Positions 53,933 to 62,782 of a stretch of 64,000 nt of DNA are shown here, piece after piece (the first letter of the stretch is position 1; each line of letters opens with the position of its first letter). This DNA comes from Archangiaceae bacterium (lineage in GTDB: Bacteria > Myxococcota > Myxococcia > Myxococcales > Myxococcaceae). A program made the position numbers and the translations under genes. The stretch covers positions 60,079 to 124,078 of the forward strand of contig JADJNS010000031.1 of assembly GCA_016714225.1 (NCBI GenBank), in the 5' to 3' direction. A model generated the notes under the pieces. It saw only the letters and a list, made by a program, of their open reading frames with translations, searched no databases and had not been told where the DNA came from.

Positions 53933-55414
53933 TCATGCCGCCGACCGTAGCTCGATGCGCACGGTGGTGCCCTCACCCTCGCGCGAGTCGATGAGCAGCC
54001 GGCCCTTGTGCGCCTCGACCACCCGCCGCACGAACGCCAGCCCCAGCCCCGAGCCGTGGGCCTTGGTGGTGAAGAAGCCCTCGAGCACGCGCTCGCGAGT
54101 GCGCGGGTCCATACCCGGGCCTTCGTCGCGCACCGCCACGAACACCCACTTCTCGTCGCGCGTCACCACCCCGGTGCTCAGGTGCAGCGGCTTGCCGGCC
54201 GACGCCTCGTGCGCGTTGCGCAGCACGTTCTCGAGGGCGATGACGATGAGGTCCGCGTCGGCGGTCACCTGAGGCAGCTTCTCGGCCAGCTGCGCGTCGA
54301 CCGCGCCGGGGCCCAGAAACTTCATCGCCTCGCGGGCCGCGTCGTTCACGCTCGCGGCGCTCAAGAGCGGCTCGGCGCGCCCGATGCGCTGGTACTGGTC
54401 GACCAGGTGGGTGAGCCGGTCGCACTGCTGCACCAGGAGCTCGAAGAACTCGCCCTGGCCGTCGACCGAGCGGCCTGCCGCGCGCTCGCCGGCGAGGAAC
54501 TGGGTGGCCCCGCGAATCGAGGCCAGCGGGTTGCGAATGTCGTGAGCCATCTGCGCCGCCAGCGCGCCGAGCGAGGCGTGGGCGAGGGTGCGCTCGCGGT
54601 CTTTCGCCCAGTCGGCCACCACCAGCCGCAGGCTGAAGCCCGCCGCCAGGCCGATGATGACGGTGGCCACTCCGGCGAGCGCGATGTGGTGGCCGAAGCC
54701 GCGAAAGACCGCCACCTCGGCGAGCACCACGGTGAGCGCGATGGCGGTCGAGCTGACCCAGGTGAGCACCGAGACGCCCTCGAGCACCCGCAGCGCCGCG
54801 GCCCCCAACACCAGCGCGCTGAGCAACAGGCCCCACACGCCGATTCGCGACGTCCAGCTCGCGCCGGCGATGGAGACCAGGTCCGAGATGCTCGCCAGGC
54901 CGCCGATCACCGCCGACGCCAGCACCAGCCGGGTGCGCGCGCGCTCGGCGCTCGAGGTGCCCACCAGGTTGCGCACCAACAGCCAGGTGCAGTGCGCCAC
55001 GATGGGAACCTCTCCGCACAGCACGGCGATGGCCCACCCGCTCGAGCCGGGAAACTGGTTTCCCTCGATGAAGAAGGGCTGCAGGCACAGCGCCGCCAGC
55101 GCGCCGAAGTAGAGGTACACGGCGAGCAGCGCGGGCCCCAGCGCGCGGCGCTTGCCCACGAACGCGGTCACCAGGTGGTAGAAGAACGGGGTCGCGAAGC
55201 TCGCGGCGGCCGCGTTCAGGCACCCCCACGCCGGCTGGTTGGTGAGGTCGGTGATGGCCTGCAGCAGGTTGTAGGCGAACAGGTCGAGGCACAGCAGCGA
55301 GAACGGCCACGCCACGTTCTTCTCTCGCCCGCGCAGCCACGCCAGCACCGCCACCGCGAGAAACGCGGCGCTCCCCAGCATCGACAGCACGATGTCTGCG
55401 AGGGGGAGCTCCAT
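53933..55414 (-). CDS. Membrane sensor histidine kinase
   Basis: A 493-residue kinase with eight or so N-terminal helices (MELPLADIVLSMLGSAAFLAVAVLAW onward) acting as a membrane sensor, resembling 7TM-DISM/PAS-less sensors. Then HisKA (SLGALAAQMAHDIRNPLASIRGATQFLAGE, His about residue 290), N-box (IALENVLRNAHEASAGK), G1 (VRDEGPGMD) and F/G2 (GFFTTKAHGSGLGLAFVRR). The ATG 55414 start is preferred over 55474. Likely partner is the NtrC-type regulator at 56208, two genes away on the other strand (inference). Confidence 0.92.
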   Translation of the reverse strand: MELPLADIVLSMLGSAAFLAVAVLAWLRGREKNVAWPFSLLCLDLFAYNLLQAITDLTNQPAWGCLNAAAASFATPFFYHLVTAFVGKRRALGPALLAVYLYFGALAALCLQPFFIEGNQFPGSSGWAIAVLCGEVPIVAHCTWLLVRNLVGTSSAERARTRLVLASAVIGGLASISDLVSIAGASWTSRIGVWGLLLSALVLGAAALRVLEGVSVLTWVSSTAIALTVVLAEVAVFRGFGHHIALAGVATVIIGLAAGFSLRLVVADWAKDRERTLAHASLGALAAQMAHDIRNPLASIRGATQFLAGERAAGRSVDGQGEFFELLVQQCDRLTHLVDQYQRIGRAEPLLSAASVNDAAREAMKFLGPGAVDAQLAEKLPQVTADADLIVIALENVLRNAHEASAGKPLHLSTGVVTRDEKWVFVAVRDEGPGMDPRTRERVLEGFFTTKAHGSGLGLAFVRRVVEAHKGRLLIDSREGEGTTVRIELRSAA

Positions 55415-55550
55415 GCGCGGCGGCGGCCGAGTGTACGCGCCCCCCGCGCCAGCGCGATTCCCCGGCCCGCGCACCTTCCAATGGCAAAAGCGTCAACCGA
55501 CGCGACCGGCGAGCGGCGCAACGGGCCCTGCGGCAGCCGGAGAACCGGGC

Positions 55551-56000
55551 ATGCTCCCTCGTACCCCGCGTCGAACCGAAGTGACTGCCCCGCGCCTGCG
55601 ACCCGCGGCGCAGGTGGCCGAAGTCAGCGCGCCACCCCCGGCCAGCGCGGGCGCGCTGCTCTACGTCGAAGACGCCTTCGCGTTCGACGACGCGCCGTCG
55701 CCGCAGCCCATCGCCTCTCCCGAAGAGGGCACCGCCCTGGTGCTGCGGCTGCTTCGCCAGCAGGTCGGCGCTGGCATGGGCCCGCCCGAGGTGCTCGTGA
55801 CGTCCGACTCCGAAGAGCTCATCGAGGCCATGTCCGAGTCTCCTGAGCTCGAGCGGTTCGACGTCTCGATGTCGTGGGCCGGCTCGCAGCGCGTCGGCCT
55901 CGAGGTCGTCGACCGCGACCAGGTGCTGCAAGGGCTGCCGCCCTCGCGCCCCGAGCGCGACGACTGGTTCACCCGCACGCACGACGCCGACGACCGCTGA
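55551..56000 (+). CDS. Hypothetical protein, 149 residues
   Basis: Start at ATG 55551 (MLPRTPRRTEV), with GGAGAACC upstream; the open frame extends to 55392 but would overlap the histidine kinase start. The protein has a Pro/Ala-rich N-terminus, then an acidic helical part (YVEDAFAFDDAPSPQPIASPEEGTALVLRLLRQQVGAGMGPPEVLVTSDSEELIEAM). No signal peptide, membrane helix or known motif. Lies between a histidine kinase and an NtrC-type regulator. Function unknown. Confidence 0.55.
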   Translation: MLPRTPRRTEVTAPRLRPAAQVAEVSAPPPASAGALLYVEDAFAFDDAPSPQPIASPEEGTALVLRLLRQQVGAGMGPPEVLVTSDSEELIEAMSESPELERFDVSMSWAGSQRVGLEVVDRDQVLQGLPPSRPERDDWFTRTHDADDR

Positions 56001-56023
56001 AGCGGGCGATACGTCGACAGCCA

Positions 56024-56089
56024 GGCACGCCTCACCGTCTGACGGCCACGTCGCTCGTCGGACGTTCACGTCAGGCGTGCCCGCGCCCG
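56024..56089. repeat. Dispersed intergenic repeat, copy B (nested hairpin)
   Basis: Outer stem GGCACGCCT (56024-56032) with AGGCGTGCC (56073-56081); inner stems CTGACG/CGTCAG and ACGTC (56048-56052)/GACGT (56061-56065). The last 50 bases align with 8701-8754. It follows the hypothetical gene and precedes the NtrC-type regulator. Confidence 0.68.
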
Positions 56090-56207
56090 TGCCCGAAAAG
56101 CCGTCGGTCTCTGATTCTGACGGGGGCGTTCGCCCCGGTCTCGGGTGACGAACGAGACCCGTCGGGGCGGGCTGCGCTGCGCCGATTCTGTGCTACCTCT
56201 GGCGCCC

Positions 56208-57569
56208 ATGAACCGGCCGGGGAGCGTGCTTCTCGTCGATGACGACGTCGCGGTGCGGAAGGTGCTGGCGGCGCTGCTCACGCAGGGGAACATCGCGGTC
56301 ACCGAGGCGGGCCACGGCGCCGAGGCGCTCGAGAAGCTCGGCAAGACGCTGGTCGACGTGGTGGTCACCGACCTGCGCATGCCCGGGGTCGACGGCATGC
56401 AGCTGCTCGAGCAGGTGACCGCGCGCTGGCCCGACCTGCCGGTGATTCTCATCACCGCTCACGGCAGCGTGCCGCTGGCGGTCGAGGCCATCAAGAAGGG
56501 CGCCGCCGACTTCGTGCTCAAGCCGTTCGACAAAGACGAGCTGTTGTTCACCATCAGCAAGGCGCTGGCGAAGGCGAAGCACCAGGCGGCCGCGCCCGCC
56601 TCGGCCGCCGCGGGCTCCGAAGGCGAGCTGTGGGGCGAGTCGCAGGCGATGGTCGAGGTGCGCGAGCTCATCTCGAAGGCCGCGACCGGCACCGCCACCG
56701 TGCTGCTGCGCGGAGAGAGCGGCACCGGCAAAGAGCTCGCCGCCCGCCAGCTGCACCAGTCGAGCAAGCGCAAGGACAAGCCCTTCGTCACCATCAACTG
56801 CGGCGCGTTTCCCGACACCCTGCTCGAGAGCGAGCTGTTCGGCTACGAGAAGGGCGCCTTCACCGGCGCGGTGAACCGCAAGCTCGGCCGCGTCGAGCTG
56901 GCCGACGGCGGCACGCTGTTCCTCGACGAAATCGGCGACGTCACTCCCGCCACCCAGGTGAAGCTGCTGCGCCTCATTCAAGAGCGCGAGCTGGTGCGGC
57001 TGGGCGGCAACCAGACGGTGAAAATCGACGTGCGCTTCGTGGCCGCCACCCACCGCCCGCTCGAAGAGATGGTGAAGCGCGGCGAGTTTCGCGAAGACCT
57101 CTTCTACCGGCTCAACGTGGTGCCCATCACCCTGCCTCCCCTGCGCAGCCGCGGTGGAGACATCGCGCTGCTCGCCACCCGGCTGATGCAGAAGCTGGGG
57201 CCCGAGAACGCGCGCCCCAAGCTGCGCTTTCACCCCGACGCGCTCGCGCTGGTGGCGGGGCAGAGCTGGCCCGGCAACGTGCGGCAGCTGCGCAACTTCA
57301 TCGAGCGGCTGGCGGTGCTCTCGGGCAGCGATGACGAGGTGAGCGCGGCCGACGTCGAGCGCGAGCTCAAGCGCGAGGCCACGCTGCTGGGCGGCAACAT
57401 CGCCGCGCCCTCGAGCGGCGGGCTCGACGAGCGCCGCGCCCAGGTCGAGCGCGAGGCCCTGCTCGAGGCGCTCAAGAAGTCGAACGACAACCGCACCCAG
57501 GCGGCGCGCATCTTGGGCATCAGCCGGCGCACCCTCTACAACAAGCTCGCCGAGCACGGCCTCGAGTAG
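56208..57569 (+). CDS. NtrC-family sigma-54 response regulator
   Basis: A 453-residue regulator: receiver (SVLLVDDDVAVRK, phospho-Asp in VVVTDLRMPGVDG, Lys in FVLKPFDKD), AAA+ ATPase (Walker A GESGTGKE, GAFTGA loop, Walker B GGTLFLDEIGD, arginine region FREDLFYRLNV) and a Fis-type helix-turn-helix (NRTQAARILGISRRTLYNKLAEHGL). Everything needed for ATP-driven activation of sigma-54 polymerase is intact. ATG 56208 is preferred over upstream 56145 because the receiver starts there. A histidine kinase lies upstream on the opposite strand. Confidence 0.95.
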   Translation: MNRPGSVLLVDDDVAVRKVLAALLTQGNIAVTEAGHGAEALEKLGKTLVDVVVTDLRMPGVDGMQLLEQVTARWPDLPVILITAHGSVPLAVEAIKKGAADFVLKPFDKDELLFTISKALAKAKHQAAAPASAAAGSEGELWGESQAMVEVRELISKAATGTATVLLRGESGTGKELAARQLHQSSKRKDKPFVTINCGAFPDTLLESELFGYEKGAFTGAVNRKLGRVELADGGTLFLDEIGDVTPATQVKLLRLIQERELVRLGGNQTVKIDVRFVAATHRPLEEMVKRGEFREDLFYRLNVVPITLPPLRSRGGDIALLATRLMQKLGPENARPKLRFHPDALALVAGQSWPGNVRQLRNFIERLAVLSGSDDEVSAADVERELKREATLLGGNIAAPSSGGLDERRAQVEREALLEALKKSNDNRTQAARILGISRRTLYNKLAEHGLE

Positions 57570-57642
57570 GGCGTCACCTTTGCGCCTCCGGCGACCCTCT
57601 CGATTTCTCAATGGGCAGGCCGCAGTGTAGGTTCATGTAGCC

Positions 57643-58935
57643 ATGCCGAAACGGACCACGCCTACGAGAGAGCGCCCGGTGAAGACGGGGACGAGCCGTC
57701 CCGCCGCTGCGCCCGCTGCCGCTGCGCCGCCGCCTCCTCCGTCTTCGTTGCCGCAGTGGCCGCCTCCGGGTCAGAGCACCGGCTACGGCTCGGCACCGCC
57801 CCCTCAGGGCCCCGCCATCGGCGACCGCTCGCAGCCGTACGCCGCGGCGATGGCGCAGAGCGGGCAGCAGCCCCGCAGCGTCTACCCCTTCTCCGAGCCG
57901 CAGACCGACGGCCAGCGCATGGCCGCCAGCGCGACCCGCACCGCGGTGGGCGCGCTGAAGTTCGTGCCCATCGTCGGCAACCTCGCCAACGGCGTCGACT
58001 TCGTGCGCGACGTGAAGAACACCAAGCGGGTGTTCAGCACCGGCACCTTCGGTCAGAAGGTGAAGCACGGCGCCGACCTGCTGTTCCACGGCCTGGGCGC
58101 GCTCGTCCCCGGTCTGGGCGGCACCTACGACGTGATTCAGGGCGCGGTGCGCTTCACCGACGCCGCCACCGACAAGCTGGCCTCGAAGGTCGGCACGTGG
58201 TCGGCCAACCGCAACGCGCGGCGCCAGCAGTGGGGCGCGCCCGACCCCGCCACCCGCGCCGGCCCGAGCTGGGGGCCTCCCGACCCGGCCACCCGCGCGG
58301 GGCCCAACGTGGGGCCGCAGCAGCAGCAGTGGCCGCTGTACCCGGGGCCGCAGCAGCAGCTGCCGCCGTGGCAGATGAACACCGCGGGCTACGCCAACAC
58401 CTTCGTGCCGCCCGACCCGTACGCGATGGGCAACCCGTACGCGATGGGCAACCCGTACGCGATGGGCAGCCCGTACGCGATGGGCAACCCGTACGCGATG
58501 GGCAGCCCGTACGGGTACCAGCAGTACCCCAACTACTCGCAGTATCCGAACTACGCGTTCAACACCCACCCGTTCGGCTCGTCGAACGACGGCTTCCGCG
58601 GCCTGGGCCGCATCGGCCTGGGCGCGGTGAAGATGATTCCCGGCGTGGGCAACGTCGCCAACGGCGTCGACTTCGTCAACGACCTGCGCCGCATCGGCCG
58701 GGCGGTGAAGGGCGACCCCAACCACTCGGTGATGAAGAGCGCGGCCGACGCGCTGGCCCACGGCGTGGGCATGCTGATTCCGCAGGTGGGCGGCGCCTAC
58801 GACATGGTGCAGGGCACGGTGCGCGCCGGCGCGGCAGCGGTGAACCCGTACAACTACAGCTACGGCCCGATGCTGCCTGCCTGGGGCTTCTACGGCATGG
58901 GGTTCCCCACCATGTACCCGTGGGCCTACTGGTGA
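57643..58935 (+). CDS. Protein with duplicated hydrophobic module and NPYAMG repeats
   Basis: A 430-residue protein of unknown family. After a basic, Pro/Ala-rich N-terminus, one module reads TAVGALKFVPIVGNLANGVDFVRDV...FHGLGALVPGLGGTYDVIQGAV (about residues 103-175). A second similar module follows at about 325-400 (GLGAVKMIPGVGNVANGVDFVNDL...AHGVGMLIPQVGGAYDMVQGTV). Between them lies a Pro/Gln/Gly/Tyr-rich linker with five NPYAMG-type hexapeptides. Each module has two hydrophobic helices that may insert into or sit on membranes. No signal peptide. Followed after four bases by the next gene, probably one operon. Confidence 0.72.
   Translation: MPKRTTPTRERPVKTGTSRPAAAPAAAAPPPPPSSLPQWPPPGQSTGYGSAPPPQGPAIGDRSQPYAAAMAQSGQQPRSVYPFSEPQTDGQRMAASATRTAVGALKFVPIVGNLANGVDFVRDVKNTKRVFSTGTFGQKVKHGADLLFHGLGALVPGLGGTYDVIQGAVRFTDAATDKLASKVGTWSANRNARRQQWGAPDPATRAGPSWGPPDPATRAGPNVGPQQQQWPLYPGPQQQLPPWQMNTAGYANTFVPPDPYAMGNPYAMGNPYAMGSPYAMGNPYAMGSPYGYQQYPNYSQYPNYAFNTHPFGSSNDGFRGLGRIGLGAVKMIPGVGNVANGVDFVNDLRRIGRAVKGDPNHSVMKSAADALAHGVGMLIPQVGGAYDMVQGTVRAGAAAVNPYNYSYGPMLPAWGFYGMGFPTMYPWAYW
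58417..58506. repeat. Five tandem 18-bp repeats (NPYAMG codons)
   Basis: CCGTACGCGATGGGCA(A/G)C repeated five times in frame within the linker of the gene at 57643; units differ only at one base (Asn or Ser codon). Such near-identity suggests recent slippage expansion. Confidence 0.9.
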
Positions 58936-58939
58936 CCTG

Positions 58940-59437
58940 ATGGACCCCGTGCTGGCGGAGCTCATCAAGGGCCCGCCTGGCGACACCCACGCGCAGCAGC
59001 TCGAGTGGCTCGAGGGCCTGCGCCAGCTCTTCGCCTCAGTGCCCGAGAGCACGCTCTCGCGCGTCGCCGAGCCGCTGCAGGCGGCCATCACGCTGCTCAC
59101 CCGGGTGGCCGCCGAGCAGCTGAGCGACGCCGAGCTCGAGCAGGCCGACGCCCACTTGGTGGGCCACCTGCTGCACGCGCGCGGGCTGGCGCTCTACACG
59201 TACCTCGAAGAGCTGAACGCGGTGCGCAACCTGGTGGCCGCCGAGGTGCAGCGCCTGCAGCCCGGCAGCGACGACCGCAACAAGGGCGAGCGGCTGCAGT
59301 CGGCCTACGAGCAGGCGCTCGACGCGCTGGGCCGCGCCTACAACGGGCTGCGCGAGGGCAACTACGAGGCGCTCAAGGCCGCCGGCCCGGTGCTCGAGCA
59401 GGTTCGCAAGACTGCGCAGGAGCTGGGCGGCTCCTGA
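58940..59437 (+). CDS. Helical hypothetical protein
   Basis: A 165-residue soluble, almost fully helical protein with heptad-like leucines (LEWLEGLRQLFASVPESTLSRVAEPLQAAITLLTRVAAEQLSDAELEQ). No motif recognised. It starts four bases after the stop of the repeat protein, so the two are probably co-translated and may interact. A hairpin follows its stop. Confidence 0.7.
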   Translation: MDPVLAELIKGPPGDTHAQQLEWLEGLRQLFASVPESTLSRVAEPLQAAITLLTRVAAEQLSDAELEQADAHLVGHLLHARGLALYTYLEELNAVRNLVAAEVQRLQPGSDDRNKGERLQSAYEQALDALGRAYNGLREGNYEALKAAGPVLEQVRKTAQELGGS

Positions 59438-59442
59438 GTGTG

Positions 59443-59470
59443 CAGAGTGTGCCGCGCGCTGCACACTCTG
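59443..59470 (+). terminator. Hairpin after the helical protein gene
   Basis: CAGAGTGTGC (59443-59452), loop of eight bases, GCACACTCTG (59461-59470): a perfect 10-bp stem six bases after the stop. Without a T-run; probable terminator or mRNA end-protecting structure. Confidence 0.55.
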
Positions 59471-59527
59471 AAGCTCCAACCCTGCAGAAGCCGACGTGGC
59501 GTGGCCGTTGCTCAGTGCGCGGCCAGC

Positions 59528-60502
59528 ATGTCGCTGCTCGCGCTCGCCTTCGCCGTCTTGCTCGCCGGGCCCACCCCGGGCCCTCTGGGCGTGGGCGCCA
59601 TCGCCGACCTCGGCGCACCGGCTCCCCGGCCCGAGGTCGCCGCGCAGCGGCCCGACGCCGGAGACGCGCCGCAGCCCTCGAACCTGTTCCTCGAAGCGAC
59701 GCTGGTCGGCACGGTGCAGCGCACCGGCGGCATTCTCGACCTGCGCCTGCGCTACCGCCGCGCGCTCTACGACTCGGCGCACGAGGCCTTTCACGACAAC
59801 TACTGGGGCGTGGGCCTCATCGAGCAGGCCACCCCCATCTTCAGCCAGAGCGGGCTCTACGCCGAGGTGGCGCCCACCTCGTTCTTTCGCCTCACCGCGG
59901 CCTACGAGCTCATCGGCTACTTCGGCGCGTTCAACACCCTGCGCACGGTGAGCGACTGCCAGGGCGTGCAGCGCCTGCGCCGCGATGACTTGCGCTGCGC
60001 GTTTCCCCTCGACTCGCGAAGCCAGGCGCGCGCCGACTACGGCCACCGCGCATGGGTCGAGGCGCTCACCCAGCTGCACCTGGGCAACTTCTTCATCGCC
60101 GACAACTTCACCGCCGAGCGCTGGTGGTTTCGCGACGCCTGGGCGGCGGGCCCGGGTGCCGACCACTGGGTCAACGAGATGTTCAACCTGCCGCAGCAGA
60201 AGCAGGACACCGTGCTCACCAACAACGCGTCGGTGCTCTACGAGTTTCGGGCGGGCTCGCCGCGCGTGCTGGCCGGCGTGGTGTCAGACCTCGCCTACGC
60301 GGTGAGCACCGACTACCGCACCCACCGCGTGGGCGGCATGGCGATGGTGCACGTGCCCGAATGGCGCGGCGTGCGCGACCTCGCCGCGTGTCTGCTGGTC
60401 GAGTGGTACACCCACGACCGCTACACGGCGGGCCCGGTTCCCTTCGTGGGCCTCGCGCTCACCGTCTCGACCCCCAACTTGGTGAAGGGGGCGCGCTGGT
60501 GA
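59528..60502 (+). CDS. Secreted/outer-membrane-type protein
   Basis: A 324-residue exported protein from ATG 59528 (signal peptide MSLLALAFAVLLAGPTPG). The sequence is rich in aromatic strands (NLFLEATLVGTVQRTGGILDLRLRYRRALYDS; NYWGVGLIEQATPIFSQSGLYAEVAP; VLAGVVSDLAYAVSTDYRTHRVGGMAMVHV), the pattern of an outer-membrane barrel. Two cysteines near residue 150 may be paired. Family not recognised. The upstream frame to 59438 would cross the hairpin, so it was not used. Confidence 0.72.
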   Translation: MSLLALAFAVLLAGPTPGPLGVGAIADLGAPAPRPEVAAQRPDAGDAPQPSNLFLEATLVGTVQRTGGILDLRLRYRRALYDSAHEAFHDNYWGVGLIEQATPIFSQSGLYAEVAPTSFFRLTAAYELIGYFGAFNTLRTVSDCQGVQRLRRDDLRCAFPLDSRSQARADYGHRAWVEALTQLHLGNFFIADNFTAERWWFRDAWAAGPGADHWVNEMFNLPQQKQDTVLTNNASVLYEFRAGSPRVLAGVVSDLAYAVSTDYRTHRVGGMAMVHVPEWRGVRDLAACLLVEWYTHDRYTAGPVPFVGLALTVSTPNLVKGARW

Positions 60503-60517
60503 TTCTCAAGCGTGTTG

Positions 60518-61111
60518 ATGGTCGTGCTCGCCGCTGCGCCCGAAGCCTTTCCGTGGACCTCGCCGCAGCTGCTCGAGGGCGCCGACGGCACCCGCCTGTC
60601 GTGGAGCGTGAGCCGCGAAGAAGGCCGGGTGGTCATCGAGGGCACCCACACCCGGTGGAGCGTGGTGCACGTGGCGCAGCGCGACGGCACGCCGCTCTCG
60701 ACCGTGAAGCGCTCGGGGGGCAAGACCGCGCGCATCGTGTACCGCGCGGGCGGCGCCGACTTCACCCCGCGCGGCAGAGAGCAGGCGATGAAGGTCGAGG
60801 CCCCCGAGCTGTGGGACGCCGAGACCCTCGACGCGCGGCTGGCCGGGGTGCCGTGGTCCAAAGGCAAGGCGCTCCGCTTCAGCGTGCTCGACGTCGACTC
60901 CGCTGACGGCGCGGTCTACCCGATGGTCGCCGAAGGGCAGGGGCTGGCGCAGTGCGGGCCCCGCGTGTGCCAGGTGGTGAAGGTCACCCTCGACGGCTGG
61001 CGCCGGCCGTTCGGGCCCACGCTGCTGTTCCGCTACGGCACCGACGTCGCGGCCTCGTACCTGGGCCAGGTCAACGACGGCGTCGAGCTTCAGTCGAACT
61101 TCACGAAGTAG
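60518..61111 (+). CDS. Exported hypothetical protein, 197 residues
   Basis: Begins with MVVLAAAPEAFPW, a weak signal-like start; GTG 60512 two codons earlier is an alternative. The rest is beta-rich (GTRLSWSVSREEGRVVIEGTHTRWSVVHV; CQVVKVTLDGWRRPFGPTLLFRYGTDV). No known motif. It follows the barrel-like gene by 15 bp and overlaps the convergent ATPase gene by 22 bp. Possibly an accessory of the barrel protein; unproven. Confidence 0.62.
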   Translation: MVVLAAAPEAFPWTSPQLLEGADGTRLSWSVSREEGRVVIEGTHTRWSVVHVAQRDGTPLSTVKRSGGKTARIVYRAGGADFTPRGREQAMKVEAPELWDAETLDARLAGVPWSKGKALRFSVLDVDSADGAVYPMVAEGQGLAQCGPRVCQVVKVTLDGWRRPFGPTLLFRYGTDVAASYLGQVNDGVELQSNFTK

Positions 61112-62730
61112 TTTCGCACCGCCTGGTCGAGCAGCTGGCGCGAGAGCCGGGGCTGCTCGCCGCGGTAGTGGGCGATGTCGATGACCTGCTCGAGCAGGTC
61201 GCGCGGCTGGCAGCCGGCGAACGGCCGGTTGGCGTCGCGGTAGTGCGTGTCGATGAGGTACTGCACCAGGTCGGCGTCGTAGGCGACGTTGCGCTTTCGG
61301 CAGACCACGTCCCAGATGGCGTGGAACTGGTCTTCGTCGGGCGCCTGCACCTCGAGCTTGTACCGAACGCGGCGCAGGAACGCGTCGTCGACCAGCGCGG
61401 CGGGGTCCAGGTTCGTCGAGAACGCCACGAAGCAGTCGAAGGGCACTTTCAGCTTCTTGCCCGTGTGCATGGTCAGGTAGTCGACGTCGTTCTCGAGCGG
61501 TACAATCCACCGGTTGAGCAGGTCTTTGGGCGACACCTTCTGCCGGCCGAAGTCGTCGATCAGCAACATGCCGTTCATGGCTTTGAGCTGAAACGGCGCC
61601 TCGTAGTAGCGAACCTCGGGCGTCCAGATGAGGTCGAGGGTCTGCAGGGTGAGCTCGCCGCCCACCACCACCAGCGGCCGCTTCACCCGCACCCAGCGCG
61701 CGTCGTGCGCCGAGCCGCTCTCTTCCGGCCGCGGCTCGTGCACCGTCTCGTCGTACATGCGAATGATGAAGTCGTCGACCAGCACCGCGTGCGGCACGTA
61801 GATGTCGCCGTCGTAGCAACGAATCAGGCTCTGGCAGATGGCGGTCTTGCCGTTGCCCGGAGCGCCGTAGAAGAACACCGCGCGCCCCGAGTTCATCGCC
61901 GGCCCCAGGCCGTCGAAGATGTAGTCCTTCACGATGAGGTCGCCAAACTGGCCCTCCATCTTGGCGCGGGTGATGCGGCCTCCGCGCGCGGTCTGCGCCT
62001 GCACCGCCTCGAACCAGTCTTCCATGCGCACCGGCGCGGGCCCGTTGTAGCGGTTGCGCTCGAGCACCTGGCGAATCAGGTCGGTGGCGTAGGTGGTGAG
62101 CTGAAACACCATCGTCGACTTGCCCACCCCCAGCCCGCCGCCTCCCTTCAGGTCGATGTACTTCTGCTTGCGCAGGTTCTCGATGACCTCGTCGACGATG
62201 ATGCTGGGCAGCTTGATGCGGTTGGCGATGTCTCCGCCGCGCAGCTCGCCGGCGAAGAACAGCGCCTTCAAGATGAGCTCTTCGACCATCGACTGCGACA
62301 ACCCGGTCTCGTGCAGCGCGCGGGGCTGCGGGGGAAAGAAGCGAGGCGGCGCCGGCTTGCCGCCAGCCGCCGCGGCGCGGTGGCTGCCGGTGCTCTGGTG
62401 GGGCACGCTGGGCCGCGCGCCGTGCGGCGGCGGCACGCTGGGCCGCGCACCTTGCGGCGGCGGCACCGGCGGGGTCGGCGCGGCGGTGTGCGTGGGCGGG
62501 CTCTCGACGTGGCGCGGCGGCGGCGGAGGCGGCAGCGGGCCGAAGCCCTGCGGAATCGGGTTCGAGGCGCTGGTGCCCTGGCGCCGGGCCGGCAGCGGCT
62601 GCGTCACCTGCGCGGCGCGCATCGGCACCGGGCCCTGGCTGGCGGCCGGGGCGTTGGGGGTCTTCACGTGACTGGTCGGCTGATCACCGAAGTCATCGTC
62701 GTCGGAAGGGGGGAGCGGCGTTCGCGGCAC
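61090..62730 (-). CDS. AAA+ ATPase with N-terminal Pro-rich and winged-helix-like region
   Basis: A 546-residue ATPase. The first 130 residues are Pro-rich and disordered. A helical segment (LSQSMVEELILKALFFAGELRGGDIANRIKLPSIIVDEVIENLRKQKYIDLKGG) looks like a winged helix. Then the AAA+ core: Walker A FFYGAPGNGKTAI, Walker B MLLIDDFGRQKVSP, sensor-1 FVAFSTNLDP and the arginine-containing FLRRVRYKLEV. It resembles myxobacterial and other predicted ATPases whose role is unknown, not a DNA-replication initiator. Cytoplasmic. ATPase activity is expected; substrate unknown. Confidence 0.88.
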   Translation of the reverse strand: MPRTPLPPSDDDDFGDQPTSHVKTPNAPAASQGPVPMRAAQVTQPLPARRQGTSASNPIPQGFGPLPPPPPPRHVESPPTHTAAPTPPVPPPQGARPSVPPPHGARPSVPHQSTGSHRAAAAGGKPAPPRFFPPQPRALHETGLSQSMVEELILKALFFAGELRGGDIANRIKLPSIIVDEVIENLRKQKYIDLKGGGGLGVGKSTMVFQLTTYATDLIRQVLERNRYNGPAPVRMEDWFEAVQAQTARGGRITRAKMEGQFGDLIVKDYIFDGLGPAMNSGRAVFFYGAPGNGKTAICQSLIRCYDGDIYVPHAVLVDDFIIRMYDETVHEPRPEESGSAHDARWVRVKRPLVVVGGELTLQTLDLIWTPEVRYYEAPFQLKAMNGMLLIDDFGRQKVSPKDLLNRWIVPLENDVDYLTMHTGKKLKVPFDCFVAFSTNLDPAALVDDAFLRRVRYKLEVQAPDEDQFHAIWDVVCRKRNVAYDADLVQYLIDTHYRDANRPFAGCQPRDLLEQVIDIAHYRGEQPRLSRQLLDQAVRNYFVKFD

Positions 62731-62782
62731 GCCCAGAGCCTAGCCGTTTTCAGGCGCCTTCAAGGCGCCCTCTCATCTCAGC

